Counted from the stretch's first letter, positions 11,311 to 23,935 are shown. The stretch: 64,000 bases of DNA from Hippopus hippopus (GCA_946811185.2 OX328101.1:16662122-16726121), one strand, 5' to 3'. Made by a program: numbers and translations. Notes: generated by a model not told the origin, from the sequence alone.

Positions 11311-12030
11311 TAATATTACAACGTTTCTTATAGCATGCCACGGCTATAGAGTTAAGTCAGATATGTAACTTATAATGTCTGTAAGTCATCGAAAAATTGA
11401 CTTGGAAGCAATCGCAGGTATAAAGTACATGTATAATAATTTGGTACACGCACTGTCCATTGTATCTTGTATGGAATTGGCAGGCTATGCACATATTTCT
11501 CGGATTGATCTAGCCTTTCACCAGGCGATAAAATTATTGATTAGTGTGTATCAAGCACTGCAGACGATAAATTAAATGTTACTCAAATTATGAGATTTGT
11601 CTGTAAAAGGACAGAAAAAAATGTGGGAAAAAGAAAAATTGCAGGTGCCAGCAAAGCTTTATCTAGTCAATATTGGGCTAGGGGTTCCAAATGACGTACG
11701 AGAGACACAGACAGAGCGTGGCTAGGGATGTCAAATAAGCCCTTTCATTAAAATATGCGTCGAGTCATAATAACATATAAGTGGAAAGCTAGTTCTGGAA
11801 AATTTACTTTTTTCCAGAGCAATGGCCATTTGAGTTTTTTTTTTTTGTTAGTTTGTAGATGCAGACCTAAACTTTCTGCACCAAAGTGGGGAAAATGTCA
11901 ATCAAGATTGTGAAACTCATTTTGTATAGTGGAAAGGTAAGGATTGTTGTTAAACAACAAGCTTTTACAACTAACTCATCAAAAGTCTTCTTAAGATAGT
12001 AAAATATCACACAAAAATACATTCACTTAC

Positions 12031-12085
12031 CTCTCTCTGAAATAAAAAGTAGAAGCAATAAGACACTCCACTGAACGTTCTCCAT
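12031..12085 (-). CDS. Gene A, first coding exon: signal peptide
   Basis: The minus-strand ATG at 12,085 opens 18 codons plus one base, then a perfect donor (gag ag|gtaagt). The peptide is Met-Glu-Asn-Val-Gln-Trp-Ser-Val followed by five leucines and Phe-Ile-Ser, a classical short signal peptide. The phase-1 donor fits the phase-1 lectin exon at 9,405. The matching exon of gene B (58,282) has the same design and phase. No upstream in-frame Met was needed; the 5' UTR and promoter lie above 12,085 and show no distinct TATA element that I can defend. Confidence 0.7.
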
Positions 12086-12155
12086 TTTACACTTATGTCG
12101 TATTCATTTTCCTTTAGCTCTCTCTCTGCCAATACCTATTCAGAAAAAAAATACA

Positions 12156-12228
12156 GACGCTATAGATCAAGATCAGACGGCACAAAACGTGCAGTCTGAT
12201 CTTTGATATACACCGTCCGCTACATTAA
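12156..12228. mobile_element. Hairpin MITE (family 2)
   Basis: Palindrome atagatcaagatcagacggc / gcagtctgatctttgatata around a loop of about ten bases. The same hairpin is found at 6,556-6,619, 19,279-19,343, 34,608-34,676, 38,072-38,134, 45,353-45,427, 52,969-53,036, 53,228-53,293 and 56,535-56,594. Confidence 0.75.
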
Positions 12229-12460
12229 ACTAAGTTTTAACGAAAACTAGCTTCAAATACACTGAAAACCTATTTCTGTACAGCGAAAAATGTCGAATGT
12301 GTTCCGTCGGCAGCGAAAGTGGTAACTAGACGTTCGACTTACGAATGGTTACCAAACGACAAAATTTTAGACTGGTAGTCCAAATTGAAAGCATTTGCAG
12401 ACGACATATCAACTTGAACTGAAATGGTGGTATTTCTCTGTGAAAGTGTAGAAAACCTTG

Positions 12461-12505
12461 TTGGAAAAGGAGAAAATGCTGGTTGCCAGCATTTTGACTT
12501 TTCCC
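12461..12505. mobile_element. Hairpin-core MITE (family 1)
   Basis: Palindrome tggaaaaggagaaaatgctg / ccagcattttgacttttccc. Flanks carry the family's longer body (aattgaaagcatttgcagac before it, ggttaaaactctggattgtg-like after it). Confidence 0.7.
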
Positions 12506-14516
12506 ATAAAGTTTTTACAAGGCTATTTCCTCAGGGTAGTTAAAACTCTGGATTGTGTGTTAAAGAGTTTAATCCTTGTTTTTCTTAAACTGAATACAAG
12601 AAACGTCACTTTCAGAGCATTAAGAGTCTTCGGAAAGCTTGTAAACAAAATAAATCTCTAACTGACACGCATATTGTTAGTCTGTGCGTTTATACTTCAC
12701 TGTTTCTAATTTAGAAACTTGCGAATTAACCCCTTGACAATGCCGAAGACGAAATCGTGAATAATTGAGGGGTTGTGTCAAAACAACTAATGAATATAAG
12801 TGTTATTCCAAACGTTTTATTATATTAGGTTAACAAATCGTTCACCCTCTTCATAGCTTGAACTTACGCCTAACAGCCGCATTTATTTATTATTTTTTCC
12901 ATAAATCGATTTATTCTTCCTGCTTTCTTCTAATTAACTCGGCCAAAGGATGTTTTATTTGCATTCTGGCACGAACAGTCTGTCCTTCATCTGACGATGA
13001 AGACGTGTATTGTCATGTCATCTCTTTCGACAGCATGTAGGGCATTAGCAGGTTTTCGATCAGGTCTAGGTCTAGCTGGCCCTGGATTAGCTGGTCCTGG
13101 ATTGGCTTGCCCTGAATTAGCAGTGACAGGATTAGCAGGGCATTATTTGGTATAATCGGCTGAAAGAAAGCTTTTGAAAACATTGTGAGTAAAGAACAAA
13201 ATGATGGTAAACTGTATCCTCTCTTTTCCCAACAAAGTTTTGTACCTTTTTTACGGAAAATCATATCGTTTAGCTATACTTATCTTTTCGTGTACAAATA
13301 CTTTCAATTTGGACAAGTTGTTAATTTTGTCGTCTGCTAAAGAGTGAAATTCGTGAACATACCATGCACACTTCATGTATAATTATAAGATAAAACGTAG
13401 AAAAGGGCCGTAGTCTCTGTTACGTTAGACCAAGCTGACGGGACTTCCAGCATAAAATACTGACGGTCTAAGACAATGAAGCAACTCGCGGCTATGGAAC
13501 GTAAAATGAAAAATGAACGAAAAAAAAAACAAACCCCGAAACACAAAATTCCTTTCAGGTGGCTTAAGGAACTGATAAATGGAACAAGTGGTAAGAGTTA
13601 TTGGGGTCTGCTTTTTCTGTTGATTACTCAGAAATAAAAAGAAAGTAAAAATAGACTTTGTCTTGCTTACTTCATCGCTGTAGGTATAATACAGTGTGTA
13701 GATTTCTAAACACTTGTATAGAACTTGTGTATCGATTCATTTTCCCCGTGATCCTCGAGTTGTACATTTCATAATAAGTGTGGGTCAAAACCTTTGGCTT
13801 TGGGTGATTATGTATATTTAACATGGCCATTCTACAGTAATTTTTGAGATGTCGATCCGACCCGGCCTTACCTGGCTTTGCAGGCTTTTCATTTATGTGA
13901 TCCACTTCGCCCATCATTAGCTCAATTGATTTGACTTATACCTATAGGATGGTAATCTGAAAGACACCGCGTCCCTTTGTATGCTAAACCACGTCATGTG
14001 AGACAAAGTTGGGCTGGATTTCAGGAAAACATCTATGGTTGGGCGTTGAAAAGAAAACAGTGTAAACAAGTGCCTGCAAATCCCTGATACTGAATCATTT
14101 TAACAAATCCCAAGTAAAAAGCAAGATAAGGGCCTCCAAAGTTCGAGTTTTTGCTGTTCAACAATAGACGACCACTGTACTTGCATGAAAACTGTTTTCA
14201 TATACAGGTGAACCCTTTACTCGGAATAGCCTTCTCCCTTCACACCATTTTTCTGCTGTTTTGTTCATACATTTTAACATTGCACTGAATGCCAAATGTC
14301 GAACTAAGTTATCAAAAGTTCAGACAATTTCACTCAGAGTTGGTAAAGGTAATATAATTAAATATGAAAAATCTCAATACAATGGCTAGCGCATTTTTAA
14401 GATATCTCACAGTGCAGGGGGTCCCTATGAACTTCAAATTACCTGTACATGTGTATATTGAAACGACCCATTGATTTGTCTCGTCACCGTATTCGTCTTC
14501 GTATTAGTTTGCAAAT

Positions 14517-15189
14517 TATGGTGGCATATTTCTGCCGGGAGATACGAGATAGCTATTGCGATAATTTAAGAGAACTATCGTGATAAAACAAAGATTCCTG
14601 GAAATATTATCTAGATAATAAAAAAAATCACGATAAAGATATCGCGATATTTCTAGCTGTTATCATGATTTTTTTTTGCTTTCGTGCCCACAACTGACAT
14701 TCACGGTATCTATAATTAGATACGGTTTCGGAACATCTTTGTCTACAACCTTATGAATTTGCCTTTTCCCTGAATGGATTTAAAGTTGTTCGTAGGAGGT
14801 GTTTCGAGTCGTCTTTGTGATTTTACAGACTATTGTTTATTTCGGATCTTGTCAAACTTTACCAATTAAGCTACAACTGATAATAATTCGAATTTCTACT
14901 TACTGCAGTCTTGTGAAGTCAAAAACTACCGAGCTCATCCAAATGGTGAATTTTCTATTTACAGATATCGAGAAACGGATAGAACTATCACGATAATTTT
15001 ATCTCGAATGTCAGCTTCGTGCACCATTGAGAAATTTTGAGTTATAATGTTAAGTTTATCGTGATATTTTTTTCAGGAAACTTTTCACTATCTCGATAAA
15101 ATTTTCAGGAAACTTTAAGTTATCGCGATAGTTCTCTAAAATTATCATGATAGCTTTCTCGTATCTCGTGGCAGAAATATGCCACCATA
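14517..15189. mobile_element. Fold-back/MITE element with about 40-base inverted termini
   Basis: The left end atggtggcatatttctgccg is mirrored at the right by gcagaaatatgccaccat. Pairing extends inward (gagatacgaga / tctcgtatctc). The interior is full of TATCGTGAT/TATCGCGAT words in both orientations, so the whole 673 bases can fold on itself. No coding sequence. Confidence 0.75.
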
Positions 15190-15288
15190 GTAAATCTTTA
15201 ATACCATTGAGACAATACCAAAGCGCTATTGAAAGTTCAATTTCGTGGAATTTTCCATTTCATTAGTTACTTCCGCGAAATAAGACCT

Positions 15289-15705
15289 GAGCCCAGTTTC
15301 ACACACACAAAAAAGCTTAAGTCTCTTATTTTGCTCAAGTCTACTGACGGACCCCATTTCCGGCTTAAGTTTAGTTTATTACTAGTCACTCTTTTTACTA
15401 ATATTAACAGACTTAAGAAACGACTTAAGAAACGTTCTCAAATCCTAAGTTGACACAACACTTCACACTTAACATTGCAAAATAATAGACTTAAGTCTCT
15501 TAAAATGACTTCAGTCCATTATTTTGCTGAGCTGAGTCTGAAACATTGTGTCAACTTGGGATTTGAGAATGTTTCTAAAGTCTGTTAATGTTAGTAAAGT
15601 ACGTCTGAAATAAAGAAGTCAACTTAAGTTGGAAAATAAGTCTGTTAACTTAAGCAAAATAAGAGACTTACTGAGTTTTTTCATGAAACCAACCCCTTAT
15701 CTAAC
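15289..15705. mobile_element. Inverted-repeat element rich in ACTTAAG words
   Basis: The left arm aagcttaagtctcttatttt pairs with the right arm aaaataagagacttactgag. Outer bases (ccagtttcac / gaaaccaac region) are also roughly mirrored. Inside, ctcaagtcta, gacttaagaaac and related words repeat in both orientations. No coding capacity. Confidence 0.65.
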
Positions 15706-15785
15706 TGATTACTAAAAAAGGTTTGCATAAAGTACAAACCTGGGTTATGCACTAGCAATTCCAAATTTTCATTTGCAATATATAA

Positions 15786-16010
15786 GTTGATTGATTGATT
15801 GTATGATGTTTAACGCCGTTTTCAAGATTATTTCAGTTATATCGCGGCGGCCAGTGCAACTATCCATGCTTTTCTTGAGTTTCTTTTACCAGTCCTCCGC
15901 ACAATGTTCTTTCCAAGCCAATGACTGCTTTCCCACATAGTCATCCGTGAAACAATGGTCAGCGGTTAGAGAGGAATGAATCCTGTCGCAAAGACTATAA
16001 TCATTCCTCT
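15786..16010 (-). mobile_element. SINE, minus strand
   Basis: The reversed tail ttgattgattgattgtatga then tttaacgccgttttcaagat starts the copy, followed by the body (tctttccaagccaatgactg). This is the conserved SINE tail and body seen elsewhere in the window; the tRNA-like head is not clear here. Confidence 0.65.
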
Positions 16011-16114
16011 GAGAGAAATTGGCCGAGCCAACCAAATACATGACATCTGACTTGCCGAGACAGGACGTCTCGGCCTATCAAATGGCAAGTTTTGGAACTT
16101 AAGATTAAAACTGA

Positions 16115-17165
16115 ATACAAACTTTGACTTAGGACTGCGCAGGCTGACCTGAATCGATACTTATTGCAGATGCATTTAATCCAAACCTACTTTTCACAGA
16201 GCATGGTTCAATTTATTTTTTTACTTTAAAGAGGCCCTTATACTCATTTTCAGCAAGTTTTAACTCATTTTGTCTTTATTTTATCAAACTATAGTCATTC
16301 TTATATCTTCATGCCAAATATTGCGCCTGACGGTTGCAAGGTTGCTTAGATGACGGTCGATAGAAAATGCATTTCGCCGAGTTGCGGCCTTCCATGTAAA
16401 CAGACTCGTCGTTTCCGGTTTTTGAATCGAAGATTTCCGATATATCCGTTATACACTCGGGTAGATTCGTATGATGATCATGCATTCTGTCACGTGACTA
16501 TATTTGACCTTCGCCCTTCGTATTATGAGGTAAACAAAGGAAAATGGAGGGTTCTCTGTTGCAGCCTCGATTTTCAGACGGAGGTCGCGGCCTATATGCA
16601 AATTACACCGTATCCGACTCTAGGCGGAAACCAACGATAAATTTCCGTGACGCACCGCCATTGTTTACAGCTTCGATCGTCAGCCAGTTTTCTTCTGACC
16701 AATGTTCGGTTTCTAATACAAATCTCCGTGTTTCTTTTTTTCAATTACACCATGTATGTCAGTAATCTATCCATGTTTACACAAAGGACTGATTTTTGTA
16801 CCATTCTAAATTGTTTGAAATTTAACAGCGTTTTTGCTCACCGGCTGTAGACGGGCATCTTTAAATGGGCCGTACCAAAAAGTTCTATCGACTTTGGATC
16901 CGTTCTACCCATCTATCATTATCATACATTCAACGCTTTGATCTGTGAGAAATCATTCCATGTGACACAATTATACGTGAAATGCTGGATGTAAATGAAA
17001 ATGATCCATGCTCTGTGAAAAGGGGGTTAAATACATTTGCAAAAAGTTTTGACACATGTCAGCCTGCGCAGTCCGACATGAATCAAAACTTTTTGCCATT
17101 GCTGAATTTTCTGCATGTCACAAGACCATTCTACCTCTGGATTCAGTCAGTTGTTTGACAAAAAA
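16115..17165. repeat. Composite repeat with inverted flanks
   Basis: The GC-palindrome repeat at 16,115-16,210 (cttttcacagagcatggttc) reappears inverted at 16,985-17,165 (atccatgctctgtgaaaagg). Between them, 16,250-16,800 resembles 52,150-52,900 (shared tatagtcattctt, cattgtttaca, ttttcttc). Small open frames at 16,350-16,850 overlap in several frames and look like chance. Confidence 0.5.
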
Positions 17166-17209
17166 AAAAAAAAATGATACTATGGATTCATAATTATGTG
17201 ATGACTTAG

Positions 17210-17490
17210 TATCATGCATGATAAAGATGCATCAAACCCCCTTTAGCCTGAGTATGACTCATGCATTGAATCATACAAAAATCTTCCTTGGGTATTGGAG
17301 TATTTATGTACAAAAGCATGTTAAGTGTGCTTTGTAGGAGCACGTTTGTCTCGGAGCACATTTGTCTTACGAGGTGTGAGCGATATGCTCGTAAACATTC
17401 ATATTTGCAACAAATTGGAAATGAGACAGATGTGTTTGACACACAATAGGAAGGACACTCGAAACACATTTGTCTCACATTCTATCTATA
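17210..17490. repeat. 'GAGACAAATGTGCTCC' repeat, copy 1
   Basis: Several copies of agcacatttgtct and its reverse complement lie close together. A second cluster in the other orientation is at 20,720-20,960. This looks like a fold-back DNA element with many short internal inverted words. Confidence 0.5.
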
Positions 17491-18183
17491 CTAAAATTCT
17501 ACTTAAAAGGAAAACTGTTTCTGCTTAGTACATTGTAACTGTCCGAAAAGGCGGGCATAGAAATTAGCTGCCTGTCTGTCTCTCTGTCCGTCTGTCTGTC
17601 CACATTTACAACCTGAAAATTATCTGCGATAACAGACCTACTTAGAGACCGATTAAAAATCACTTAATCGAATAGTGTCTTCACTTGAAGTATCCATCAG
17701 AAATATAAAAAAAAACAATATCGTCTATTTCCGAGAATTGCTGCTCTCAGATTCGCCATTGAGTCAAAGCACTGAAAGTACTGACAGACTAGCGAATTTG
17801 AAATTTATGGCTATGTGGTTTATACAAGACTGAAGAAAAATTGTCAAATTCAGTTACTGAGTCCGTTCCAGTTCCATCGGTTCATTCGGGTTATTAAGTC
17901 CAATCCGGTCTAATTCAGATCCAGTTCAGTCCATTGACTTTACACGACACTCTTGACTATTTTTTTTTCTCAAAACAAGAAATATCATGAAAAACTTTTG
18001 TTTGTTAACTTTCAATTTAAAACGGGTTATTTCGTTGAAATGATATCTCCTAAAGACCTCTTTAGATAGACACATATAAGAGGTATTGTGTTTTGCATGT
18101 ACACATGGCCTTTTTGTTATTGATCCATAATGAAATTATCCATTAAGACCCCTTTTTACCATAGCATAGCATTTAATTAGATA
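17491..18183. other. No gene recognised
   Basis: AT-rich; contains a short GTCTGTCT run near 17,570-17,600 and nothing else I can name. Confidence 0.5.
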
Positions 18184-18188
18184 ACAAG

Positions 18189-19023
18189 AGGGCCATGATG
18201 GCCCTGTATCGTTCCACTGGCTTTTTAACCCTTTACCACACATATCGAAGTGTTGATGACCCTGAAAGAGAAGGCTTTCAAAAACATTGAACATTGTCAG
18301 GCAATACAAGCAGGTTTATTCATTGGTATGAAAGGTAAAGTTCATGGAAAAACTGAATGATAGAAACCTTACTTTGAATTTAATATTCCACTCACGTGAG
18401 CATAACTATTAGCAACAAAATCAATAAGTCTCCCTGAAAACAGAATATTTTCTATCAAAAAAAACCTTAAATTCCTAGCACCAATCATGTATCACTGCAA
18501 TTTGATAATCAAGGGAGGTAAATAGTAACAAACTTTGTCTCTTATAACAGGAGTTATTTCCCTTGATTAATATTTAAATTGAAGTGACTATATAAGCAAA
18601 CCCATGATAAACTTGTGATCCCTGGGATGGAGGCAATTTTGACCCCATGCCTATAATATGAAGAAACTTGTTAAAGGTCCATTAGATAAAGCTACATACT
18701 AAATTCAGTAGCCCTGGACCTTGTGGTTTCAGAGAAGAAGATTTTTTAAAAATATTTTCAATATTTTCAGTTTTGTTACCATGGCAACCAGAGTTTTTGT
18801 AGGAATCAAATTCTTTCAAGAAATTCTGAAGAGGACCATGGCGGGATAATTTCTGTGATGTTTCATCGAATTTGGATGGGTAGTTTCAGAGAAGATGTTT
18901 GAAATAAAAGTTAACGCACGGACGGACGGACGGACGGACGGACGCACGCACGCACGGAAGGAGGGTCGCACGACGGACACTGGGCCATGACATAAGCCCG
19001 CTGGCCTTCGGCCAGTGGAGCTA
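18189..19023 (+). mobile_element. Non-autonomous repeat with hairpin ends ('gggccatgatggccc' family)
   Basis: Begins agggccatgatggccctgta and ends ggccttcggccagtggagct. A GGAC/GCAC short tandem lies near the right end (18,918-18,960). Two other copies, at 29,527-30,742 and in reverse at 41,983-43,045, share both ends but have more internal units. It resembles tandem-core mollusc elements such as the 'pearl' type, but that identification is unproven. Confidence 0.7.
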
Positions 19024-19278
19024 AAAACAAATAATGATTGTCTATGGCTTATGATAAACAAGATGAATATGAAGTTTCATAAAATTTTGTCCAATAGTCA
19101 GAGATATCAGTCCATAATGGAAATATACATCAAGCCCCTTTTCCGATGACACGGCATCAAATAAAAAAAAAAAGAAAAATATCTTAAATCGGCGGACTAT
19201 CGTAAGGAATACAAGTATGAAGTTCCATCAGTTTTCATCAAGGATTTTTAAAGATGTCTGTACGGATGGACAGACAGA

Positions 19279-19343
19279 CAGTGTAGATCAAGATCAGACT
19301 GCACAGACTGTACAGTCTGATGTTGGATCTACACTATCCGATA
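19279..19343. mobile_element. Hairpin MITE (family 2)
   Basis: Palindrome cagtgtagatcaagatcaga / tctgatgttggatctacact. Confidence 0.75.
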
Positions 19344-19612
19344 ACCTTTAGGATATATTTTTTTCTCAAAAATATAAGTCTGAAATTGCGATATTCATCT
19401 TTTTACAATATGCTTGAAAGCTTTATTCCACTTTTATTTTAGCAGGTTAAGGATTAAGTTGGATTATATAGTTAATCAAAAGCACAAGATGTAATAGTTA
19501 ACTATTTAACTCTTTACAAAAAAAAAAAATTACAGCCCTCCACATTAAAAGCTGTTCCAGACCATGTGGCTCAATTTATGAAAGCATATTCTAAAAGGGC
19601 TGAAAACAATAT

Positions 19613-19658
19613 GAGAAAAGGAGAAAATGCTGGTAACCAGCATTTTCTCCTTTTCCCG
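19613..19658. mobile_element. Hairpin-core MITE (family 1), with both outer ends
   Basis: The core gagaaaatgctggtaaccag continues to cattttctccttttcccg. This copy shows the larger element: actctttac on the left (about 19,511) and gtaaagggttaa on the right (about 19,722), so the family appears to be a MITE of about 210-300 bases with TTAACCCTTTAC-type ends and a central hairpin. Confidence 0.75.
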
Positions 19659-20269
19659 CATTATTTTCAAAGGGCTTCTCAACCACTTTCGTGAAAACTC
19701 GGGATTGTGTGGTAAAGGGTTAATATACAAGACTTAAAATAACAGTGTAACATAAGCCTATCAGTTCTACGTTCACAATGATCTAAATGGTGAATGACTG
19801 AAGGAATGAGAAGGGTTCCCTCTCCAGTGATGGTTTGTGTAGCTTCGATTTACTACAAGTTACCTGGTGGTATCTTTTTTTTTTTGATCCATTCATACTT
19901 TTAAGTAGCCTACTGCTGTGTAGGAATCAGTGATATGAGCCTGATTTGCATAGGTCATTTGATTTACATATAAGCAAACATCATGCACCTTATCAATGAG
20001 ATCTTGTACAGTCTATTACTTTTTAAGTAGACTTGTTCAAATCGGGATGGTAGAGGGTCTGTGCTTTTTATCAAAATTGTCATATATGACAGAATTAAGG
20101 TTCCTAACAGTAAGGCGTTATTTTTCTGTGAGGCAGTATTTGGCAACTGTGGGGTTTTTTGTTTACATTGAGTCTAACTCAATCTGGATGCCTATAGACT
20201 AGCTTCGCTAGTCTAAAAAGCACTTACAACGTGCACGAGTTCCCAAAAGAATCCGGGTAATGCCATAAT

Positions 20270-20500
20270 TATGGAATATCGGGCCTCGTAACGAAGCGAG
20301 ACGCGAGAGTCCGGCGAAAAACGAAGCGAGACACCACATTCTACCGCGAAATCTCATGGTATGGGATCTCACGGTATGGGATACTGCGACAGTGCGAGAT
20401 CTCGTGTTACAATATCATGTCTCGCGTAGTGTCTCGTCGGAATATCGGGTCTCACCCGAATCTCGTGTCTCGCCCTAGGGATGAGAGGCACGATGTACCA
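20270..20500. repeat. Low-complexity 'tctcgcg/gcgaga' region
   Basis: Repeated gcgagacgcgagag, gatctcacggtatggg and tctcgtgtctcg words in both orientations within 230 bases. Probably a decayed satellite or fold-back element. Confidence 0.55.
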
Positions 20501-20719
20501 TTTGACACTAACGGGATTCCGTATGTTTCAGTGTACACCTTAAGGTTCAGCCACTCAAATTTCTTGAATTAGAGATATTGGAATTAATATTTCCACTGCA
20601 GTTTTTAGGTTTTATATTTTATATATAAAAAAAGAAAGCATTAGCAAACCTACTGGTGATTACACTTGACATGAGGGAAAACGGCGAACCTCGATTCTAA
20701 GATTTTTTTCTGCCGTGGA

Positions 20720-20960
20720 AAAATATGTGACAAATGTGCTTGTATTGCATAAAAAATGACATGAGACAAATGTGCTTACCTGTCCCTTAAAAAACTCGAT
20801 CGGAGCACATTTGTCACACAAATGTGTTTTTTTGGTTAGACATTTGAGGTCCCATTTGTCTCATGTGAGACAAATGCGACCGCATCTGTCTTGCGTAAGA
20901 CAAATGTGCTCCGAGACAAATGTTCTCCTACAGTGCTGTCTGTTTTACCGCATGTCACAT
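20720..20960. repeat. 'GAGACAAATGTGCTCC' repeat, copy 2
   Basis: Dense short direct and inverted copies of acaaatgtgct; related to 17,210-17,490 in the opposite orientation. Confidence 0.5.
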
Positions 20961-22517
20961 GATGGAAGTTTTTATGTTGTCAACATGTATGATGGTTCTA
21001 GAATCATCCAATATGAATTATAAATAAGTTATAAGCACATTTTCTACAGGATCTATGGACAGGAGTGTGAATTTTCTCCTTTAGAGGACCCTTTGAAGCT
21101 AAAACTAAAGAATTAATACTGTGCCCGGCAGTTTATAAGTATCTGATCATAAAGTATGTGTTTATTGAGGTATATGAGGGGGATCAGGGCATTCCTCCCT
21201 AATCATTTCATCAATCACACCCCTTAGTTGATACAAGGCGCTTGTATGCTACACATTTTGCCGAGCTGGTTACTGATATATTCTGGACCTATTAAAGGTA
21301 ACATGCGTAAACTCCTCCATAACTGACATGGGGCAAACTTATAAATTAACCTCTAATCAGTCATTCGCAAAATTAGATAAAGTAGGCATAGACAAACTCT
21401 GGGACTGAGTCGGCAAACAAAATCTTAAATTGATTTCACGTACCCACAGCTTGCTAAACTCGTACCTTTTATTTTGTCAACGTACTCAGTAGTGTTTGCT
21501 AAAATTTCATATATGTTTGAATATACTAAACATTTCTCTAGGAAATACCCTCCACAAATGAACTGGTGGTTGAGAGAACCATTGTGTTTTATTGTGTGGC
21601 CTCAGCCGCAAGGGCAGCGGCACTATACTTTTATTCCTTTGAAAATTAAGCATATGTCTTTCTGCGTGACAGTTGGTCGTCATTTCTGTTTTAGGGTCAT
21701 AATATTTCAACAAAATTCACGCACCTACAGGTAAAATTTTTTTTAGATGAAGTCAAAGTGTGTAGTATCCCTGAACGATCCGTTTCTTAGTTATACTTGC
21801 AAAATAATACTCGTATTAGTCAATCCGATTTGAGTGACCAAGTCTGTCCGAAGTAAGCGCAGGAAATCAAGGATATTATGACTCAAATCATCACTGAATC
21901 ACAGAACATGCAGTCTGGTCTTAGATCTATACAACCTGCTTGTTTTGTCGAGCTTGTAAGATGACAATCTTTCTGGGTTCCAGTGGATTGTATTTTCAGG
22001 CGTCGAAAAAGCTTGGGTTTAAATGTTTGGATCTGAAAGAGTGGAAGATCGTCCACCGTATACACAAAGCATTTTACGCGCCTGATTAGTCTTATTCTAG
22101 ATTGAGAAAGAGACGCAAAGTTTGACTTGATAAGCCATTTGGTTTATAACTTCAAAAGTTTGAAATATCTTCCGAATTATACCAAGAAAGTTATCTATTT
22201 CGTGTTCTGGACCAATACGGAAAAAGTATATGTTGTCTGGTTGATAGTTACTTTCTGAGCAACGGCCTTAACATTTTATTCACATCCCATTAACAGTGAC
22301 CGTAACACTAAACTATTACTTCTACTGCTCAAACTGTTTCGGAATGCAAAAGCCGATAGTATGTAACTTATTACCAACATCATGTCGATTGTTTTGGTTT
22401 AACAAGTGTTTCTTGTCGTTTTCAACAATATTTTTGTCATGGCACGGCAATAAATGCACTTGTCCTTGTTCTCTGGGTATTTCTTCAAAGAAATAACTGC
22501 TGCTGTGTACTTTTCAA
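20961..22517. other. No gene recognised
   Basis: About 1.5 kb with no convincing coding, RNA or repeat structure. A partial family-2 MITE is possible at 21,888-21,950 (gtctggtcttagatctatac). Confidence 0.45.
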
Positions 22518-22803
22518 ATAGTAAAATTTAAGTGCATATTTGTTGTCTGTGATATTGAATTATAAGGAATGAAGAGAATTTTTTTTTTTTGTTTTCATGG
22601 AGGTATGCAAAAAAAAAAAAAAAAAAATAAAAAAACTAAACACACTTTTGTATGAAACCGCGAAAAAACTAATCACACTTTTAGGTTTTTTTTTTTTCAT
22701 ACCTCCATGAAAACAAAACAAAAAAAAAAAAAAAAAAAAAAAAATTCTCTTCATTCTTTATAATTCAATATCACAGACAACAAATATGCACTCAAATTTT
22801 ACT
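22518..22803. mobile_element. Near-perfect 285-base palindrome
   Basis: The left arm has aagtgcatatttgttgtctg, gatattgaattataaggaat and ttttcatggaggtatg. The right arm is its mirror: catacctccatgaaaac, attcaatatcacagac and caaatatgcactcaa. Only about 50-60 bases remain unpaired in the middle. Long A and T runs inside the arms inflate small open frames, which I do not regard as genes. Confidence 0.8.
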
Positions 22804-23935
22804 CTAAATGCTTTTTTTTTGTAAATCCAACATTGCGTATTACTCGTACTTAAAGTCCATTTCATTGATAATTCATAGTGCTGTAAATCTGCTTGTTCAT
22901 GACGTAATAATGACATAAATTCATGACGTCATTATAGTATTGAACATTGGCAGATTTAGTAATTTATTAATAGAAGTTCAATACGTTAGAATTAGTTGAA
23001 CATAAGTTTGTTAGGACCCAGCAAAGTGACAATGAGTTTAAGCTCTCTCTTTGAATTTACTGTTGGATATCATATTTTTTTTCAATGTTCAGAGAAAATA
23101 AATTTAGCTAGCAATTTGAAATTCGGACTGGATATAAAATCAGACAGAAAAACATTATGGAATCTCGTATACATGTTTGTTTACATTAGTTTGACTGCAA
23201 AAGTAGTTCCGGCACTGCTTATTATTATTTTTTTCATGAAGCTATGAACAAATTTTTTTCAGCCAATCAGAACTCGCCAATGTTCATGAAAAAAACTAAT
23301 ATTGAATTATTACTATAACAAATGAAAAGTTTCAGCTCCGACGACCTTCATCTTGTAAATACACTCAGCAAGACTTATAAACCGCCACTTTTGTTTCTTC
23401 TGCAATTCTGACCAAGTAAGAGACAGGTAAATGGAACATATGAATCATGTATCTTGACGTTAGGCATGGTATTGTACTGAAAAGGTGCTCGATTCTGCCA
23501 ACAGAACGCATGCCTTTTTAAAAAGAGGGAAAACACATGTGTGATGTCTTAAAGCCAAAAAGGGTTAAAAAGAAAAGCTTAAATTACTGAAATTTTGTCA
23601 GCAATAAGAAAAAACATGAAAACTATTTTCTGCACAAAGATATAATCCGAGAAAACGAGTAGATCTATGAAGTTTTCGAGAATTTGATTTTTCAATTTTC
23701 AGTGTTGAGTGAATGGATACTAAATAAGCTCCTTTAACAAGAACAAATCAATAAATTCTTTTCAGACTTGGGCTGAGGTAGGTTTTTACACTGACCAATC
23801 ATTCGGTAAAATTCAAACCACATCTCTTTTCTGGACAGTGATGCAAAAGAAACAGATCTACGGGGAGTTAAAGCTTAAATGTGGCGGTTATAAGTTTTGC
23901 GGAGTGTAAATCTCTCTTTCGACGGGGACGTAGCT
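22804..23935. other. No gene recognised
   Basis: AT-rich spacer. Two nearby tgacgt/acgtca-type inverted words (22,899-22,935) suggest another small hairpin. Confidence 0.45.

Larger units (their letters stand above)
9406..12030 (-). other. Gene A intron 1
   Basis: About 2.6 kb. Contains the mariner-like element (9,901-11,310). A small palindromic GC stretch lies at 9,584-9,606. The rest (11,313-12,030) shows nothing recognisable. Confidence 0.6.
12086..14516. other. Spacer upstream of gene A, no gene recognised
   Basis: Contains a family-2 MITE hairpin (12,156-12,228), a family-1 hairpin (12,461-12,505) and a degenerate one near 13,165-13,240. Several imperfect 18-base units (ctggattagctggtcctgg) lie at about 13,060-13,145. 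The promoter of gene A should start here but no motif is convincing. Confidence 0.5.

Noticed and set aside
16350..16850. Overlapping small coding frames
   Set aside because: Three short frames overlap with no splice or codon bias support, and the region is a repeat also found near 52.2-52.9 kb.
22560..22754. Phe/Lys-rich open frame of 64 codons
   Set aside because: Produced by homopolymer runs in the palindrome arms.
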